Below are positions 34,740-43,873 of a stretch of 64,000 bases of DNA, piece after piece (position 1 is the stretch's first letter; each line of letters opens with the position of its first letter). Location of the stretch: positions 43,461 to 107,460 of the forward strand of contig NZ_NFHH01000013.1 in the NCBI RefSeq assembly GCF_002161285.1, read 5' to 3'. Source of the stretch: Blautia sp. An81 (GTDB lineage: Bacteria; Bacillota; Clostridia; Lachnospirales; Lachnospiraceae). The notes beneath the pieces were generated by a model. The model did no database searches and had not been told where the DNA came from. It saw nothing but the letters and a program-made list of their open reading frames with translations. Both the position numbers and the translations under genes were made by a program.

Positions 34740-35012
34740 TTGATTCTGAAAAATATTTTTATGTACCTTGCATTTGTAAATATTCTGGCCTTTGTCTGCT
34801 TTGGCGTTGACAAACAGAAAGCCAAAACCCATCAGTGGCGTATCTCGGAAAAAACTCTTCTGGGCATCGCTATCTGCGGCGGTTCTCTGGGGGCAATCTG
34901 CGGCATGCGTTTCTTTCACCATAAAACCCAGCATGCCAAATTCGCCCTTGGTCTTCCGGCCATCCTGATCATCCAGGGAATTGCTGCAATCCTGGTATAC
35001 AGTCTATTCTAA
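34740..35012 (+). CDS. DUF1294 small membrane protein
   Basis: About 90 residues. I favour a TTG start at 34740, 8-10 bp after AAAGGAG; the GTG at 34731 touches the ribosome site. Features of DUF1294 are VNILAFVCFGVDKQKA, RISEKTLL and GGSLGAICGMRFFHHKTQH, with about three membrane segments. Function unknown. It is 17 bp upstream of aroC in the same direction. Confidence 0.8.
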   Translation: MILKNIFMYLAFVNILAFVCFGVDKQKAKTHQWRISEKTLLGIAICGGSLGAICGMRFFHHKTQHAKFALGLPAILIIQGIAAILVYSLF

Positions 35013-35029
35013 AGAAGGAGGGAAACATT

Positions 35030-36136
35030 ATGAATGGCTCTACATTCGGCAACATTTTCAAAATCACCACCTGGGGGGAGTCCCATGGAAAGGCCATCGG
35101 TGTAGTTATAGATGGCTGCCCTGCCGGACTTCCTCTTGAGGCAGAAGATATCCAGAAATTTCTTGATCGGAGAAAACCTGGTCAGTCCAGATTTACTACC
35201 AAGCGCCAGGAAGCCGACCAGGTAGAAATCCTCTCCGGCGTCTTTGAGGGAAAAACCACCGGTACCCCTCTCTCTTTGATAGTGCCTAACACTGACCAGC
35301 GCTCCAGAGATTACAGCGAGATTGCCAATTATTATCGTCCGGGACATGCAGACCTGAACTATGACAGAAAATATGGTTTCCGGGATTACAGAGGCGGAGG
35401 ACGCTCTTCAGGAAGAGAGACTATCGGCAGAGTGGCTGCCGGAGCTGTGGCCTCAAAAATATTAGGTGAGCTGGGAATCTCCCTCTCTGCCTATACCTGC
35501 GCCATTGGTCCTGTAGCCATTGCCCCTTCCCGTTTCGACAAAGAAGAAATATTCAAAAATCCTTTGTACATGCCTGACGCTCAGGCAGCCCGGAAAGCCC
35601 AGGAATGTCTGGAACAGGCCATGAAAGAAACCAACTCTCTGGGAGGTATGGTAGAGTGTGTCATCACCGGAGCCCCTGCAGGTCTGGGAGAGCCGGCTTT
35701 TGACAAACTGGACGCTGCTCTTGCAAAAGCAATCCTTTCTATCGGCGCCGTAAAAGGCTTTGAGGTTGGTTCCGGCATGGCTGCTGCCAGATCTGACGGG
35801 CTGCAAAACAATGATGCTTACGGTGTAGACAGCCGGGGAAATCTCATTAAGAAAACCAATCATTCCGGCGGCATTACCGGAGGGATCAGCGACGGGACTC
35901 CTATTATTTTCCGGGCAGCCTTTAAGCCTACCCCGTCCATAGCAGCTGTCCAGGAAACCGTAAACCGTCAGGGAGAACCTATAGAAATCCAGATAAAAGG
36001 CAGACACGACCCTATCATTGTCCCCCGTGCTGTAGTAGTGGTCGAATCTATGGCTGCCCTTGTAATCCTGGACGCCCTCCTGGCTTCTATGACTACAAGA
36101 ATGGACCGGATCAAAGACTTTTTTCTGAACCGTTGA
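35030..36136 (+). CDS. aroC: Chorismate synthase
   Basis: 368 residues, normal length. It turns 5-enolpyruvylshikimate-3-phosphate into chorismate with reduced FMN in the shikimate pathway. N-terminal GNIFKITTWGESHGKAIGVV, RPGHADLNYDRKYGFRDYRG and GRSSGRETIGRVAAGAVA are diagnostic. AGAAGGAGG precedes the ATG. No other shikimate genes are adjacent. The terminator at 36225-36261 ends the unit. Confidence 0.96.
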   Translation: MNGSTFGNIFKITTWGESHGKAIGVVIDGCPAGLPLEAEDIQKFLDRRKPGQSRFTTKRQEADQVEILSGVFEGKTTGTPLSLIVPNTDQRSRDYSEIANYYRPGHADLNYDRKYGFRDYRGGGRSSGRETIGRVAAGAVASKILGELGISLSAYTCAIGPVAIAPSRFDKEEIFKNPLYMPDAQAARKAQECLEQAMKETNSLGGMVECVITGAPAGLGEPAFDKLDAALAKAILSIGAVKGFEVGSGMAAARSDGLQNNDAYGVDSRGNLIKKTNHSGGITGGISDGTPIIFRAAFKPTPSIAAVQETVNRQGEPIEIQIKGRHDPIIVPRAVVVVESMAALVILDALLASMTTRMDRIKDFFLNR

Positions 36137-36157
36137 TACATACCAAAACCTCCAAAG

Positions 36158-36224
36158 GTTTTATTCCCGCAAGCAACGAGCCAAGCGGGCATGCTCGCAT
36201 GTCCATTTGGCGACTGCTGCGAGG
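36158..36224 (+). repeat. Dispersed intergenic repeat, copy B
   Basis: This segment just after aroC has an imperfect outer stem (CCCGCAAGCA...GAGCCAA with TTGGCGACTGCTGCGAGG) around an inner GGGCATG/CATGTCC stem. Its first 53 bp match the reverse complement of 4244-4296 at about 43 positions. It lies directly before a terminator. Confidence 0.6.
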
Positions 36225-36261
36225 GTCAAAAACCCCGTATGCTTACATCGGGGTTTTTGAC
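36225..36261 (+). terminator. Terminator of aroC
   Basis: GTCAAAAACCCCG pairs perfectly with CGGGGTTTTTGAC across an 11-base loop; the right arm itself supplies the T tract. Confidence 0.85.
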
Positions 36262-36352
36262 TCGTAATTATTAAGAAAATCTTTCGTTTTTACGCAGGTC
36301 ACTTTTAAATATTGTAATTTATATTTACATCATAAAACAGGAGAAGAACATC

Positions 36353-37066
36353 ATGGAAATGAATCACATTTTAATCGTGGAGGATGACAAAGATATCAGA
36401 GAAGGAGTGGGAATCTACCTGAAAAGCCAGGGCTATCAGGTTTTCATGGCTGCCGATGGCGTAGAGGGCCTGGAAATACTGGAAAAAGAGGAAATCCATC
36501 TGGCTATTGTAGACATCATGATGCCCAGAATGGATGGAATCACCATGACCATGAAATTGAGAGAACAGCATGACTTCCCTGTGATCATGCTTTCTGCAAA
36601 ATCAGAGGAAGTAGATAAGGTCATGGGCCTGAATATTGGTGCAGACGACTATGTGACAAAGCCTTTTACTCCCATGGAGCTCATGGCAAGAGTCAATTCC
36701 CAGATGCGTCGTTACCGCAGGTTCATGGAAAAGCTTCAGGAAAAGGAAGCTCAGAATTCGGATATGGTATACACCATAGGCGGGCTGGAAGTCAACGAAA
36801 GCACCTTTGAAGTCCGGGTAGACGATACTCCCGTTAAAATGACTCCCATGGAGTTCAAGATTCTTCTGTTGCTGATCAAAAATCCTGGAAGGGTCTTCTC
36901 GGCAGATGAAATTTACGAGCGGGTATGGAATGAACGTGCCGTCAACACCGAAACCGTCATGGTCCATGTACGGAATATCCGCGAAAAAATCGAGATCAAC
37001 CCTAAGGAGCCAAAATATTTAAAGGTGGTGTGGGGAGTTGGATATAAAATCGAAAAACTATCATAG
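36353..37066 (+). CDS. OmpR/PhoB-family response regulator
   Basis: 237 residues. The receiver domain (about residues 4-118) has the acidic pair DD (11-12), the phosphorylated D54 in IVDIMMPRMDG and the conserved lysine in VTKPFTP. The C-terminal winged helix (about 138-235) includes VNTETVMVHVRNIREKIE. CAGGAGAAGAACATC precedes the ATG. It overlaps the histidine kinase gene by 29 bp and is its partner. Confidence 0.95.
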   Translation: MEMNHILIVEDDKDIREGVGIYLKSQGYQVFMAADGVEGLEILEKEEIHLAIVDIMMPRMDGITMTMKLREQHDFPVIMLSAKSEEVDKVMGLNIGADDYVTKPFTPMELMARVNSQMRRYRRFMEKLQEKEAQNSDMVYTIGGLEVNESTFEVRVDDTPVKMTPMEFKILLLLIKNPGRVFSADEIYERVWNERAVNTETVMVHVRNIREKIEINPKEPKYLKVVWGVGYKIEKLS

Positions 37067-39353
37067 GCTGGCTGCCATTATCATTGCGCTGGTAATCTTT
37101 CTGCCTTCCCTGGCAATGATGTTCATCAGGCCCCATTATATCAGCCGTCAGAAAGAGGAAGGGCAGATTTCTTACTCAAATACAGACTTAATGGACCAGC
37201 TGGTAAAAGATACTTATGTACTCTACGCAGAGGAATATCAGAGAGAGCATGGAAGCGACGTGACTCCCTTTGAAATCTTTTTTCAGAGAGATACTTCCGC
37301 TGAAAACAGCGAGACTCAGGAACCTTCTTCCGAAGAAAGCAGCTCTGATGCTGGATCTTCAGAAGAGACTGCCAATGAGGCGTCAACTGAGCCAGCAGCT
37401 TCCGAAGGAACCTCTGAGGAGACTTATGAGGATGACATCAGCTCTATTGCCGATGATTTTCAAAGCAATCTGTACAGCCAATGGAGCGAAGATTTTTCCG
37501 CTATCCGTTCTTTTATTGAATACGAGGTACTGGACGGCAGCGGAACAACTCTGGACACCAACCAGTCTTTAGCAGACTCCCAGGAATCTCTCTATGATTC
37601 TCTGGACAATATCCAGACTAATTCCGTATTGAACACAGACAGCGGCTACGCCTTTGTGGCTGTGATCGAATATGGAAAAAAGGGAAACATTGAGTCCACA
37701 ACTTTTCTCACCCATGAAAAGGATAATTCCTCCCAGGCTTTAAACGAACTGGCCAGGTCAGACCCCGGAGAATATCTCCGTGACTACTATTATTATTCCG
37801 GCACCTTCCAGCCGCCTCAGGACAGAATCTACTGCTTCGCCATGACCAAAACGGCTCTGGAAGCATATTCCGACTATGATCCTTCCATTTTATATGCCAA
37901 CAGCGGCTATGACACAACGGCGGATCTGGTAGTGCTTTTTATGACCTTTGTGGGATTTGTATGTGCTGCGGCTTTTCTCCTTCCTTTTATAAAAGTATTG
38001 GAAACCGGAAACGAGAAAATTTTCTCCTATCCATTTGAGCCAGTGTGTCTGATCGCCCTTTGTGTAGTCAGTGTTGCAGCCAGCGTAACGGCCAATCCCG
38101 GGGCTCTGGATCATCAGTCTATCCGAAGCGTGCTGATAAGCATAGGCCTCCCTGAGACAGTGGCTACTGTAATCCAGTACCTGTGGGGGCTTCTGGGCTG
38201 GGTGCTGATCTTTGCTGTATGCTACTGGGCAGCCGCCTGTTTCCGGCATATTTTCACCATGGGGTTAAAGGAATATCTCCAGAAACGAGTTCTGATCTAC
38301 CGTTTCTGGCCATGGATCACCAAATGGTGCCGGCGGATCTATCAGGGGCTTCTCCATATAGATCTCCGTGACAATGCCTCCCGGGTGCTTTTGAAGCTTG
38401 TCCTGATCAATTTCATCATATTGGGATTTATCAGCCTCCTTTGGTACTGGGGACTGGCAGCCCTGATCATCTATTCCGTAATCCTATTCCTTCTTCTGCG
38501 GAAATATGTGCGGAAGATACAGGATCAGTATCAGCTTCTCCTTCAGGCAACCAATGAACTGGCCCAGGGAAACTTAAATGGTACCATCCCTGAGGATTTA
38601 GGCGTCTTTGAGCCTTTCCGTGAGGAAATCGACAAAATCCGCACCGGCTTCCGGAAAGCTGTGGACGAAGAAGTAAAAAGCACTAAAATGAAAACAGACC
38701 TGATTACCAATGTGTCTCATGATCTGAAGACGCCTCTCACGGCTATCATTACCTATGTAGACCTGCTGAAGGATCCGAATCTGCCCGCAGAGGATCAGAA
38801 GAAATATATCCAGATCCTGGACCAGAAGGCCAACCGGCTGAAGCTGCTCATTGAAGATCTCTTTGAGATCAGCAAGGCTACAAGCAAGACTGTCCAGCTT
38901 AATATCGTAGATGTGGACATTGTCAGCCTGCTTCGCCAGGTAAAGCTGGAACTTCAGGATAAGATTGAGGCTACAGATCTGCTCTTCCGCTGGCAGCTCC
39001 CAGAGGAAAAAGTGGTCCTTCCTCTGGATTCTCAGAGAACCTACCGAGTCTTTGAAAATCTGCTGGTAAACATCACCAAGTACGCCATGCCTCACACCAG
39101 GGTTTATATCACTATGGAAGATACGGAAAATCATGTGAAGATTTCCATGAAAAATATCTCCGCCACAGAACTGAACTTCAACCCCAGTGAGATCACAGAG
39201 CGTTTTGTAAGAGGTGACGCTTCCAGAAATACCGAAGGAAGCGGCCTGGGTCTGGCCATCGCCAAGAGCTTCACCGAGCTTCAGGGCGGACGGCTGGAAG
39301 TCTTCACAGATGCCGACCTCTTTACCGTAGAAATCACATTTCTAAAACCCTGA
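37038..39353 (+). CDS. Membrane sensor histidine kinase with multi-TM sensor region
   Basis: 771 residues. The start is TTG at 37038 inside the response regulator gene; no ATG is available before the first membrane segment (about residues 11-31). An extracytoplasmic domain follows, including a Ser/Glu-rich low-complexity stretch (about 85-135). A cluster of about five or six further membrane segments (296-318, 335-353, 372-405, 453-490) leads to a HAMP-like region, the HisKA box NVSHDLKTPLTAII (H561) and HATPase motifs ending in GSGLGLAIAK. The stimulus is unknown; the envelope-facing domain suggests a wall or peptide stress signal. Confidence 0.9.
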   Translation: MDIKSKNYHRLAAIIIALVIFLPSLAMMFIRPHYISRQKEEGQISYSNTDLMDQLVKDTYVLYAEEYQREHGSDVTPFEIFFQRDTSAENSETQEPSSEESSSDAGSSEETANEASTEPAASEGTSEETYEDDISSIADDFQSNLYSQWSEDFSAIRSFIEYEVLDGSGTTLDTNQSLADSQESLYDSLDNIQTNSVLNTDSGYAFVAVIEYGKKGNIESTTFLTHEKDNSSQALNELARSDPGEYLRDYYYYSGTFQPPQDRIYCFAMTKTALEAYSDYDPSILYANSGYDTTADLVVLFMTFVGFVCAAAFLLPFIKVLETGNEKIFSYPFEPVCLIALCVVSVAASVTANPGALDHQSIRSVLISIGLPETVATVIQYLWGLLGWVLIFAVCYWAAACFRHIFTMGLKEYLQKRVLIYRFWPWITKWCRRIYQGLLHIDLRDNASRVLLKLVLINFIILGFISLLWYWGLAALIIYSVILFLLLRKYVRKIQDQYQLLLQATNELAQGNLNGTIPEDLGVFEPFREEIDKIRTGFRKAVDEEVKSTKMKTDLITNVSHDLKTPLTAIITYVDLLKDPNLPAEDQKKYIQILDQKANRLKLLIEDLFEISKATSKTVQLNIVDVDIVSLLRQVKLELQDKIEATDLLFRWQLPEEKVVLPLDSQRTYRVFENLLVNITKYAMPHTRVYITMEDTENHVKISMKNISATELNFNPSEITERFVRGDASRNTEGSGLGLAIAKSFTELQGGRLEVFTDADLFTVEITFLKP

Positions 39354-39361
39354 CAAATATA

Positions 39362-39516
39362 AAAAGGAGCTGGCCCATTAACATATGTCAGGAATATCTA
39401 TACATTTTATGCGAATTTGTCGAGCACAGCTTTGAGACTATGGGCTCAAAGCTGTGCAGACTGAGCAATAAAATGTATAGATATTCTCGATTATGATTAA
39501 TGGGCCAGCTCCTTTT
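39362..39516 (+). repeat. Long palindromic element, copy 2, likely bidirectional terminator
   Basis: The outer arms AAAAGGAGCTGGCCCATTAA and TTAATGGGCCAGCTCCTTTT (39362-39381, 39497-39516) are perfect complements. Inside lie ATATCTATACATTTTAT/ATAAAATGTATAGATAT and CAGCTTTGAG/CTCAAAGCTG stems, separated by internal loops. The core is nearly identical to copy 1 (22226-22368, reverse orientation). It starts 9 bp after the histidine kinase stop and ends 25 bp before the stop of the convergent hydrolase gene, so it is placed to end transcription from both sides. Confidence 0.85.
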
Positions 39517-39540
39517 CACTTATTTTTTCTGTCTTGCGTA

Positions 39541-40059
39541 CTAAATAACCTCTATCTGGCACACTTTCATGGCTTCTAGTGCATTTCTGTGGCTCTCAGG
39601 AGTTACTCCTGCACAGCAGGAAGAGTCTACACGTACTACTGCCTCAGGCAGAGCTGCTTTCAGGATCATAGCGTTGGAAATAACGCAGATATCTGTACAC
39701 AGCCCGATCAGCTCTATCTCCTCATATCCTGCCTTTTGGGCCAGCTCAGCCAGCTCCATACTGCCAAAGGAAGGCTTTTCCAGAACAGTGCAGTCCCTGG
39801 CCAGCTCCTGAAGTCCTCCATCCAGTTCCCAGCCTTCTGTTCCTTTTACACAGTGAGGCACCGGAAGTTTCCGTCCTTCCTGGGTCATAAGATAATCTTT
39901 ATAGTGGGTATCCTTGGTAAAGACAATATCCCTTCCCTGATCCTTAGCTTTTCTTATTTTTTCCTTCACCGGCTCCAGGATTTTTACCGCCTCTCCTGTT
40001 CCCAGGGCGCCGTCAATAAAATCCTTCTGCATATCCACTACCACTAATAATTTCTTCAT
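39541..40059 (-). CDS. Isochorismatase-like cysteine hydrolase (nicotinamidase-type)
   Basis: 172 residues from the ATG at 40057-40059, 8 bp after AAGGAG; a GTG three codons upstream is less likely. The triad is visible: D in VVVDMQKDFIDG, K in KPSFGSM and the nucleophilic Cys in GLCTDICVISNA. The layout fits nicotinamidases (NAD salvage) and related hydrolases. The substrate is not proven. It is 15 bp downstream of the NUDIX gene. Confidence 0.87.
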   Translation of the reverse strand: MKKLLVVVDMQKDFIDGALGTGEAVKILEPVKEKIRKAKDQGRDIVFTKDTHYKDYLMTQEGRKLPVPHCVKGTEGWELDGGLQELARDCTVLEKPSFGSMELAELAQKAGYEEIELIGLCTDICVISNAMILKAALPEAVVRVDSSCCAGVTPESHRNALEAMKVCQIEVI

Positions 40060-40074
40060 ACAGCTCACTCCTTC

Positions 40075-40527
40075 TCAATAGCTTTTCAGCACATGTTCCT
40101 CCTCCGGGTCATAGAACAGCTCACTGATCTCCTCGGAGAGAAACAGTTCCAGATTTCTCTCAAAATCGCTGGCAAGGGAATACTGGTTTAGTTTATTAAG
40201 AGGGGCCCAGAATACTTCTCCTTCTCTGGAAGAGCGGAGAGTTCCGGAATACCTACAGGTCTTGTAAAAGAAAACCATGGCTCTGGTCCCGTCCTCTTCA
40301 AACCACTCTTTCACGCCGCAGAGTCTTACGTCTTCTATATCCAGTCCCGTCTCCTCCTTGATCTCCCGGATCACAGAAAGAACCAGAGATTCTCCTGGCT
40401 CTACATGACCGCCGGGAAAGGTAACGCCTGGCCAGTCTTTCTTCCTTCTGTTCTGCATCAGGACGTTTCCCTTGTCATCGTAGATCATGCAGATATTCAT
40501 TAATTCAGTTCGTTCATTTTTTGCCAT
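40075..40527 (-). CDS. NUDIX hydrolase, 8-oxo-dGTP diphosphatase-like
   Basis: 150 residues. The complete Nudix box GGHVEPGESLVLSVIREIKE followed by ETGL (about residues 38-61) is preceded by KDWPGVTFPG. The C-terminal half has the EVFWAPLNKLNQY stretch of MutT-like enzymes, which remove oxidised nucleotides; another nucleoside diphosphate substrate is possible. It overlaps the membrane protein gene upstream by 28 bp; an internal ATG at 40500 would remove the overlap, but the family normally includes the extra residues. Confidence 0.87.
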   Translation of the reverse strand: MAKNERTELMNICMIYDDKGNVLMQNRRKKDWPGVTFPGGHVEPGESLVLSVIREIKEETGLDIEDVRLCGVKEWFEEDGTRAMVFFYKTCRYSGTLRSSREGEVFWAPLNKLNQYSLASDFERNLELFLSEEISELFYDPEEEHVLKSY

Positions 40528-41849
40528 GTTCCATCTTCTCCTGTTACCTTTGCGTTAGGATAAAGTTTTTCCAGTCTCTCATCATCAAAATGTTCATCTA
40601 AAAATACTTCAAGAGCGTTATCCGGTTCCGGGTCTGTCAGCCTGTCGGTATACCGGTAAAGAGCCAGGCCGGACATAGCCATGTCCACAAGAAGAAAAAT
40701 CAATACCAGCCAGGTTATGATCTTCCCCGGCTTCATGGGAATCTTCTCAATCCAAGCCGAGAATCTGGGGTATAAAATCTTAATCCATACCACAGCGGCA
40801 ATTCCCCAGAAAAAGCAGTAAAGAAGATTGATCCTCCCTCCCAGATTAAAGGGAATCTTACTGTAATCCCAGAAAACCGTCCCAAAGACCCTTTCTGAGA
40901 TTACGCTGCAGGCGTACTCATAAAAGCCGCCCAGCACAGTTCCATAGGTAAAAATATACCGGTCACTTCTGTCTTTGTAACGATAAAGCAGAGCAGTAAG
41001 AAAGCTGCATCCAAATCCCCAGACAATGCTGAAAGGCCCCCAGACAAAGCTGCTCCTGCTCATCCATTCTCCCATGGAAAACCGGCAGAAAACAGTCTCA
41101 ATAGCAACTCCTGCAACTGCACCGATAACAAACATCCATACCAGCTTGTAAAAACTGCAGCCCTGAGCAAAAACTGCAGCCTTTTCCTTTGGTTTCAGCG
41201 CTTCCAGGATTTTTCCCAGCTGAATATTGGGATAGGCCTTGGTCATTCGCCTCTGTACCCTTCTGGTAAGTGCATTTCCAAAGTCATCGGTAAAGTTCTG
41301 GACATAATCAAAAAATACGGCCTGGGCCGCCGAGCGGTGCATCTGAGTAACGGTTGCAATGCAGAATACCACATCTGTTAAAACCAGAACCCCTAAACAA
41401 ATTTCCAGAACTGTCTCCACTTTATCAGGAAACATATGAACAGCATCCAGCAGCAGCGGATTGGCAAAACGGATACACACCACAGCTGCGATACCGAAAA
41501 ACAACAGGTGGGCAAAATTCAGATAGCCCTGAAACTGAAATCTTGCCTGGCTGAAGTCCCACCACTTCCGATTAAATACCTTTTCCAGTATTACCCCGGT
41601 AATAACAATTACCAGAAAGGCTGCCACTGCGCCGCCTAAAAACAGAAAGAATATCTCTTCCTCCAGTTCCTGAAGAAAAATGCAGTAGGCTGTGCCGATC
41701 ACACCATAAACAGGGCAGATAGGAAGGTTCAAAAATCCAGTGTTAATAAATCGCTTTCTTCTGAGAGCATTGGCGATTACGCCTGCACACCATCCCACAA
41801 AAGAATAAACCATAAAAATCCAAAAGAGATCATCCCAAGTATAAGTCAA
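40500..41849 (-). CDS. CmpB-like multi-pass membrane protein (putative ABC permease family)
   Basis: 449 residues with about 10 membrane segments. The PF06541-type unit occurs twice: around residues 8-160 (FWIFMVYSFVGWCAGVIANA, LPICPVYGVIGT) and around 230-390 (FVIGAVAGVAIETVFCRFSM, FVWGPFSIVWGFG). Although annotated as an ABC permease component in databases, no ATP-binding partner lies nearby and the function is not established. It begins the three-gene cluster with NUDIX and cysteine hydrolase genes. Confidence 0.8.
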   Translation of the reverse strand: MTYTWDDLFWIFMVYSFVGWCAGVIANALRRKRFINTGFLNLPICPVYGVIGTAYCIFLQELEEEIFFLFLGGAVAAFLVIVITGVILEKVFNRKWWDFSQARFQFQGYLNFAHLLFFGIAAVVCIRFANPLLLDAVHMFPDKVETVLEICLGVLVLTDVVFCIATVTQMHRSAAQAVFFDYVQNFTDDFGNALTRRVQRRMTKAYPNIQLGKILEALKPKEKAAVFAQGCSFYKLVWMFVIGAVAGVAIETVFCRFSMGEWMSRSSFVWGPFSIVWGFGCSFLTALLYRYKDRSDRYIFTYGTVLGGFYEYACSVISERVFGTVFWDYSKIPFNLGGRINLLYCFFWGIAAVVWIKILYPRFSAWIEKIPMKPGKIITWLVLIFLLVDMAMSGLALYRYTDRLTDPEPDNALEVFLDEHFDDERLEKLYPNAKVTGEDGTWQKMNELN

Positions 41850-41942
41850 AGTTTTTCCCCTTTCTTCTTTTGTTACATACAGATTTTATCATAACAGAGG
41901 ACAAGATTTTTGCAAAGCTTTTTTACAAGGAATTAACAAAAC

Positions 41943-41990
41943 ACAGGACTCTTACCCGGCAGTTTTTACCTCTGCAGAGTAAAAGTCCTG
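41943..41990 (-). terminator. Terminator of the Na/Pi symporter gene
   Basis: CAGGACTTTTAC (minus strand) pairs with GTAAGAGTCCTG with a loop that contains the minor CTGCAG palindrome, followed by TGTTTTGTT. Confidence 0.65.
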
Positions 41991-42009
41991 TATAGCAGAC
42001 TCCTATTTA

Positions 42010-43656
42010 CTATGCACTTACCTTACCTCTTCCCATTTCCTGTCCAATATTCAGGATATGGTCGCCGATACGCTCGAAGTCTGTAAGCATTTCTGAATAG
42101 ATGATGCAGCCTTCTTCGGAGCAGGTGCCTTTCTGCATACGCTCCAGCTGTTTCTGACGATAGTCTTCTGTCATATCGTCAATCTTTTGTTCAATATCTT
42201 CGATCACCTGGATATCTTCCTTCTGTCCAGGTTCCTGCCCGATCTCTGCCAGATAATCCAATGCCTGGTCACAGATTTTCTTCATCTCGTCAATCTCTCT
42301 CTTAACCTCAGAGGAGAAAGAAATATTCTGGCGTTCAATGGTCTTGGTATAACCGCAGATATTCATGGCATGGTCGCCGATACGCTCCACATTTCCGCAT
42401 ACTTTAAACAATGCGCTGATGTATTTGGAGTCTCTGGGATTACTTTCATTTACCAGAGTCTTGGAAATATACTTTGAAATTTCTTTATTCAGGAAATCAA
42501 TATATTCTTCCCGTTCCTTCACTTCCTTCAGATGGATGGTCTTTCCTTCCTTCACTGCCTCAAAGCTCATGTCCACATTTTCTTTTGCCATGGTCATCAT
42601 CCGGTGGATTTCTTTGCGGATACTTGTAACGGCAATGGCAGAAAGTCCAATCTGTGTATCTCTCTTAGTTTCCATAGGACGGATAAATTCCATATGCATA
42701 ACATCCACATTTTCGTCCTTCTTTTCCGGCAGGATCTTTGTAGCCAGCTTGGCCAGGTAAGTACCGAAAGGAAGGAGCAGCAGAGTTGTCACAACATTAA
42801 ATAATGTATGCATGTTTGCGATCTGTGCAGCTACATTGTCCGGCGTAAATGCTTCTACTACGTCTGTCAGAGGGGTCAGGATACAGACAATTGTAAAAAT
42901 CGTGGTACCAATAAGGTTAAACATCAGATGGATGATGGTGGTACGTTTCGCATTCCTGCTGGTCCCAATAGCGGCCAGAATAGCTGTGATACAAGTACCG
43001 ATATTCTGTCCGAACAGCACATATACTGCATTTCCCAGACCGATCAACCCACTGGAAGCCAGGGCTTGCAGAATACCTACAGAAGCTGAAGAAGACTGGA
43101 TAATAGCGGTGAAAATGGCACCTGCCAGAATTCCCAGAATCGGATTAGAAAACTTGGTCAGCAATGCAACGAAGGTCTCGGATTCTCTCAGAGGCATCAT
43201 AGCTGCGCTCATCATATCCATACCTACAAACAGGATACCCAGTCCCGCAAGGATCAGTCCATAGTGGTGAACCTTCTGTTTCTTAACAAATACTACCAGG
43301 GCCACACCCAGAAAAGCCAGAAGAGGTGCAATAGCTCCTACATCAAGAGCAATCAGCTGTCCGGTAATGGTGGTACCGATATTGGCCCCCATAATAATCC
43401 ATACTGCCTGTTTCAGAGTCATCATACCTGAGTTTACAAAACCTACTACCATTACCGTAGTAGCCGATGAGGACTGGATTACCGCAGTAATCCCGGCTCC
43501 TACCAGAACTCCTAAAAACCGGTTTGCAGTGAGTTTTTCCAAAATCTGTTTCATTTTGTTTCCTGCAGCAGCCTCCAGGCCATTGCTCATCATCTGCATA
43601 CCGTAAAGGAATAAGGCCAGTCCTCCTAAAAGACTGAAAAAATCTGTAATTTTCAC
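42010..43656 (-). CDS. Na+/phosphate symporter (NptA/PhoU-like)
   Basis: 548 residues. Two inverted-repeat transport units each contain the QSSSA motif (AVIQSSSATTVM near residue 60 and TAIIQSSSASVG near 185), typical of SLC34/NptA sodium-phosphate carriers. About 8-9 membrane segments end near residue 310. The C-terminal 220 residues are cytoplasmic, helical and PhoU-like (GNVERIGDHAMNICG and FERIGDHILNIG repeats). It probably takes up phosphate, with the PhoU-like part giving regulation. Single gene with its own terminator. Confidence 0.92.
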   Translation of the reverse strand: MKITDFFSLLGGLALFLYGMQMMSNGLEAAAGNKMKQILEKLTANRFLGVLVGAGITAVIQSSSATTVMVVGFVNSGMMTLKQAVWIIMGANIGTTITGQLIALDVGAIAPLLAFLGVALVVFVKKQKVHHYGLILAGLGILFVGMDMMSAAMMPLRESETFVALLTKFSNPILGILAGAIFTAIIQSSSASVGILQALASSGLIGLGNAVYVLFGQNIGTCITAILAAIGTSRNAKRTTIIHLMFNLIGTTIFTIVCILTPLTDVVEAFTPDNVAAQIANMHTLFNVVTTLLLLPFGTYLAKLATKILPEKKDENVDVMHMEFIRPMETKRDTQIGLSAIAVTSIRKEIHRMMTMAKENVDMSFEAVKEGKTIHLKEVKEREEYIDFLNKEISKYISKTLVNESNPRDSKYISALFKVCGNVERIGDHAMNICGYTKTIERQNISFSSEVKREIDEMKKICDQALDYLAEIGQEPGQKEDIQVIEDIEQKIDDMTEDYRQKQLERMQKGTCSEEGCIIYSEMLTDFERIGDHILNIGQEMGRGKVSA

Positions 43657-43804
43657 TTTTCTCCTCCATTAGTGTTTTCACATATTTTTTACTTTTATTT
43701 AATGGCACTATTACATTTATAACTGGTATGGGAAATTAATTCAAGAATTATTTCTTTGTTTTTACATTATTTTACATGAATTTAACATAAAAGGTAAAAA
43801 ATAT

Positions 43805-43853
43805 CGAAATAGCACTGTCCTGTGCAGAATACCACATGAACAGTGCCATTTCG
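43805..43853 (-). terminator. Terminator of the trehalose operon
   Basis: CGAAATGGCACTGT pairs with ACAGTGCTATTTCG on the minus strand (one mismatch-like wobble) and is followed by ATATTTTTT. It is 21 bp after the treC stop. Confidence 0.85.
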
Positions 43854-43873
43854 TTTATATTCTCTCTTTTTCC

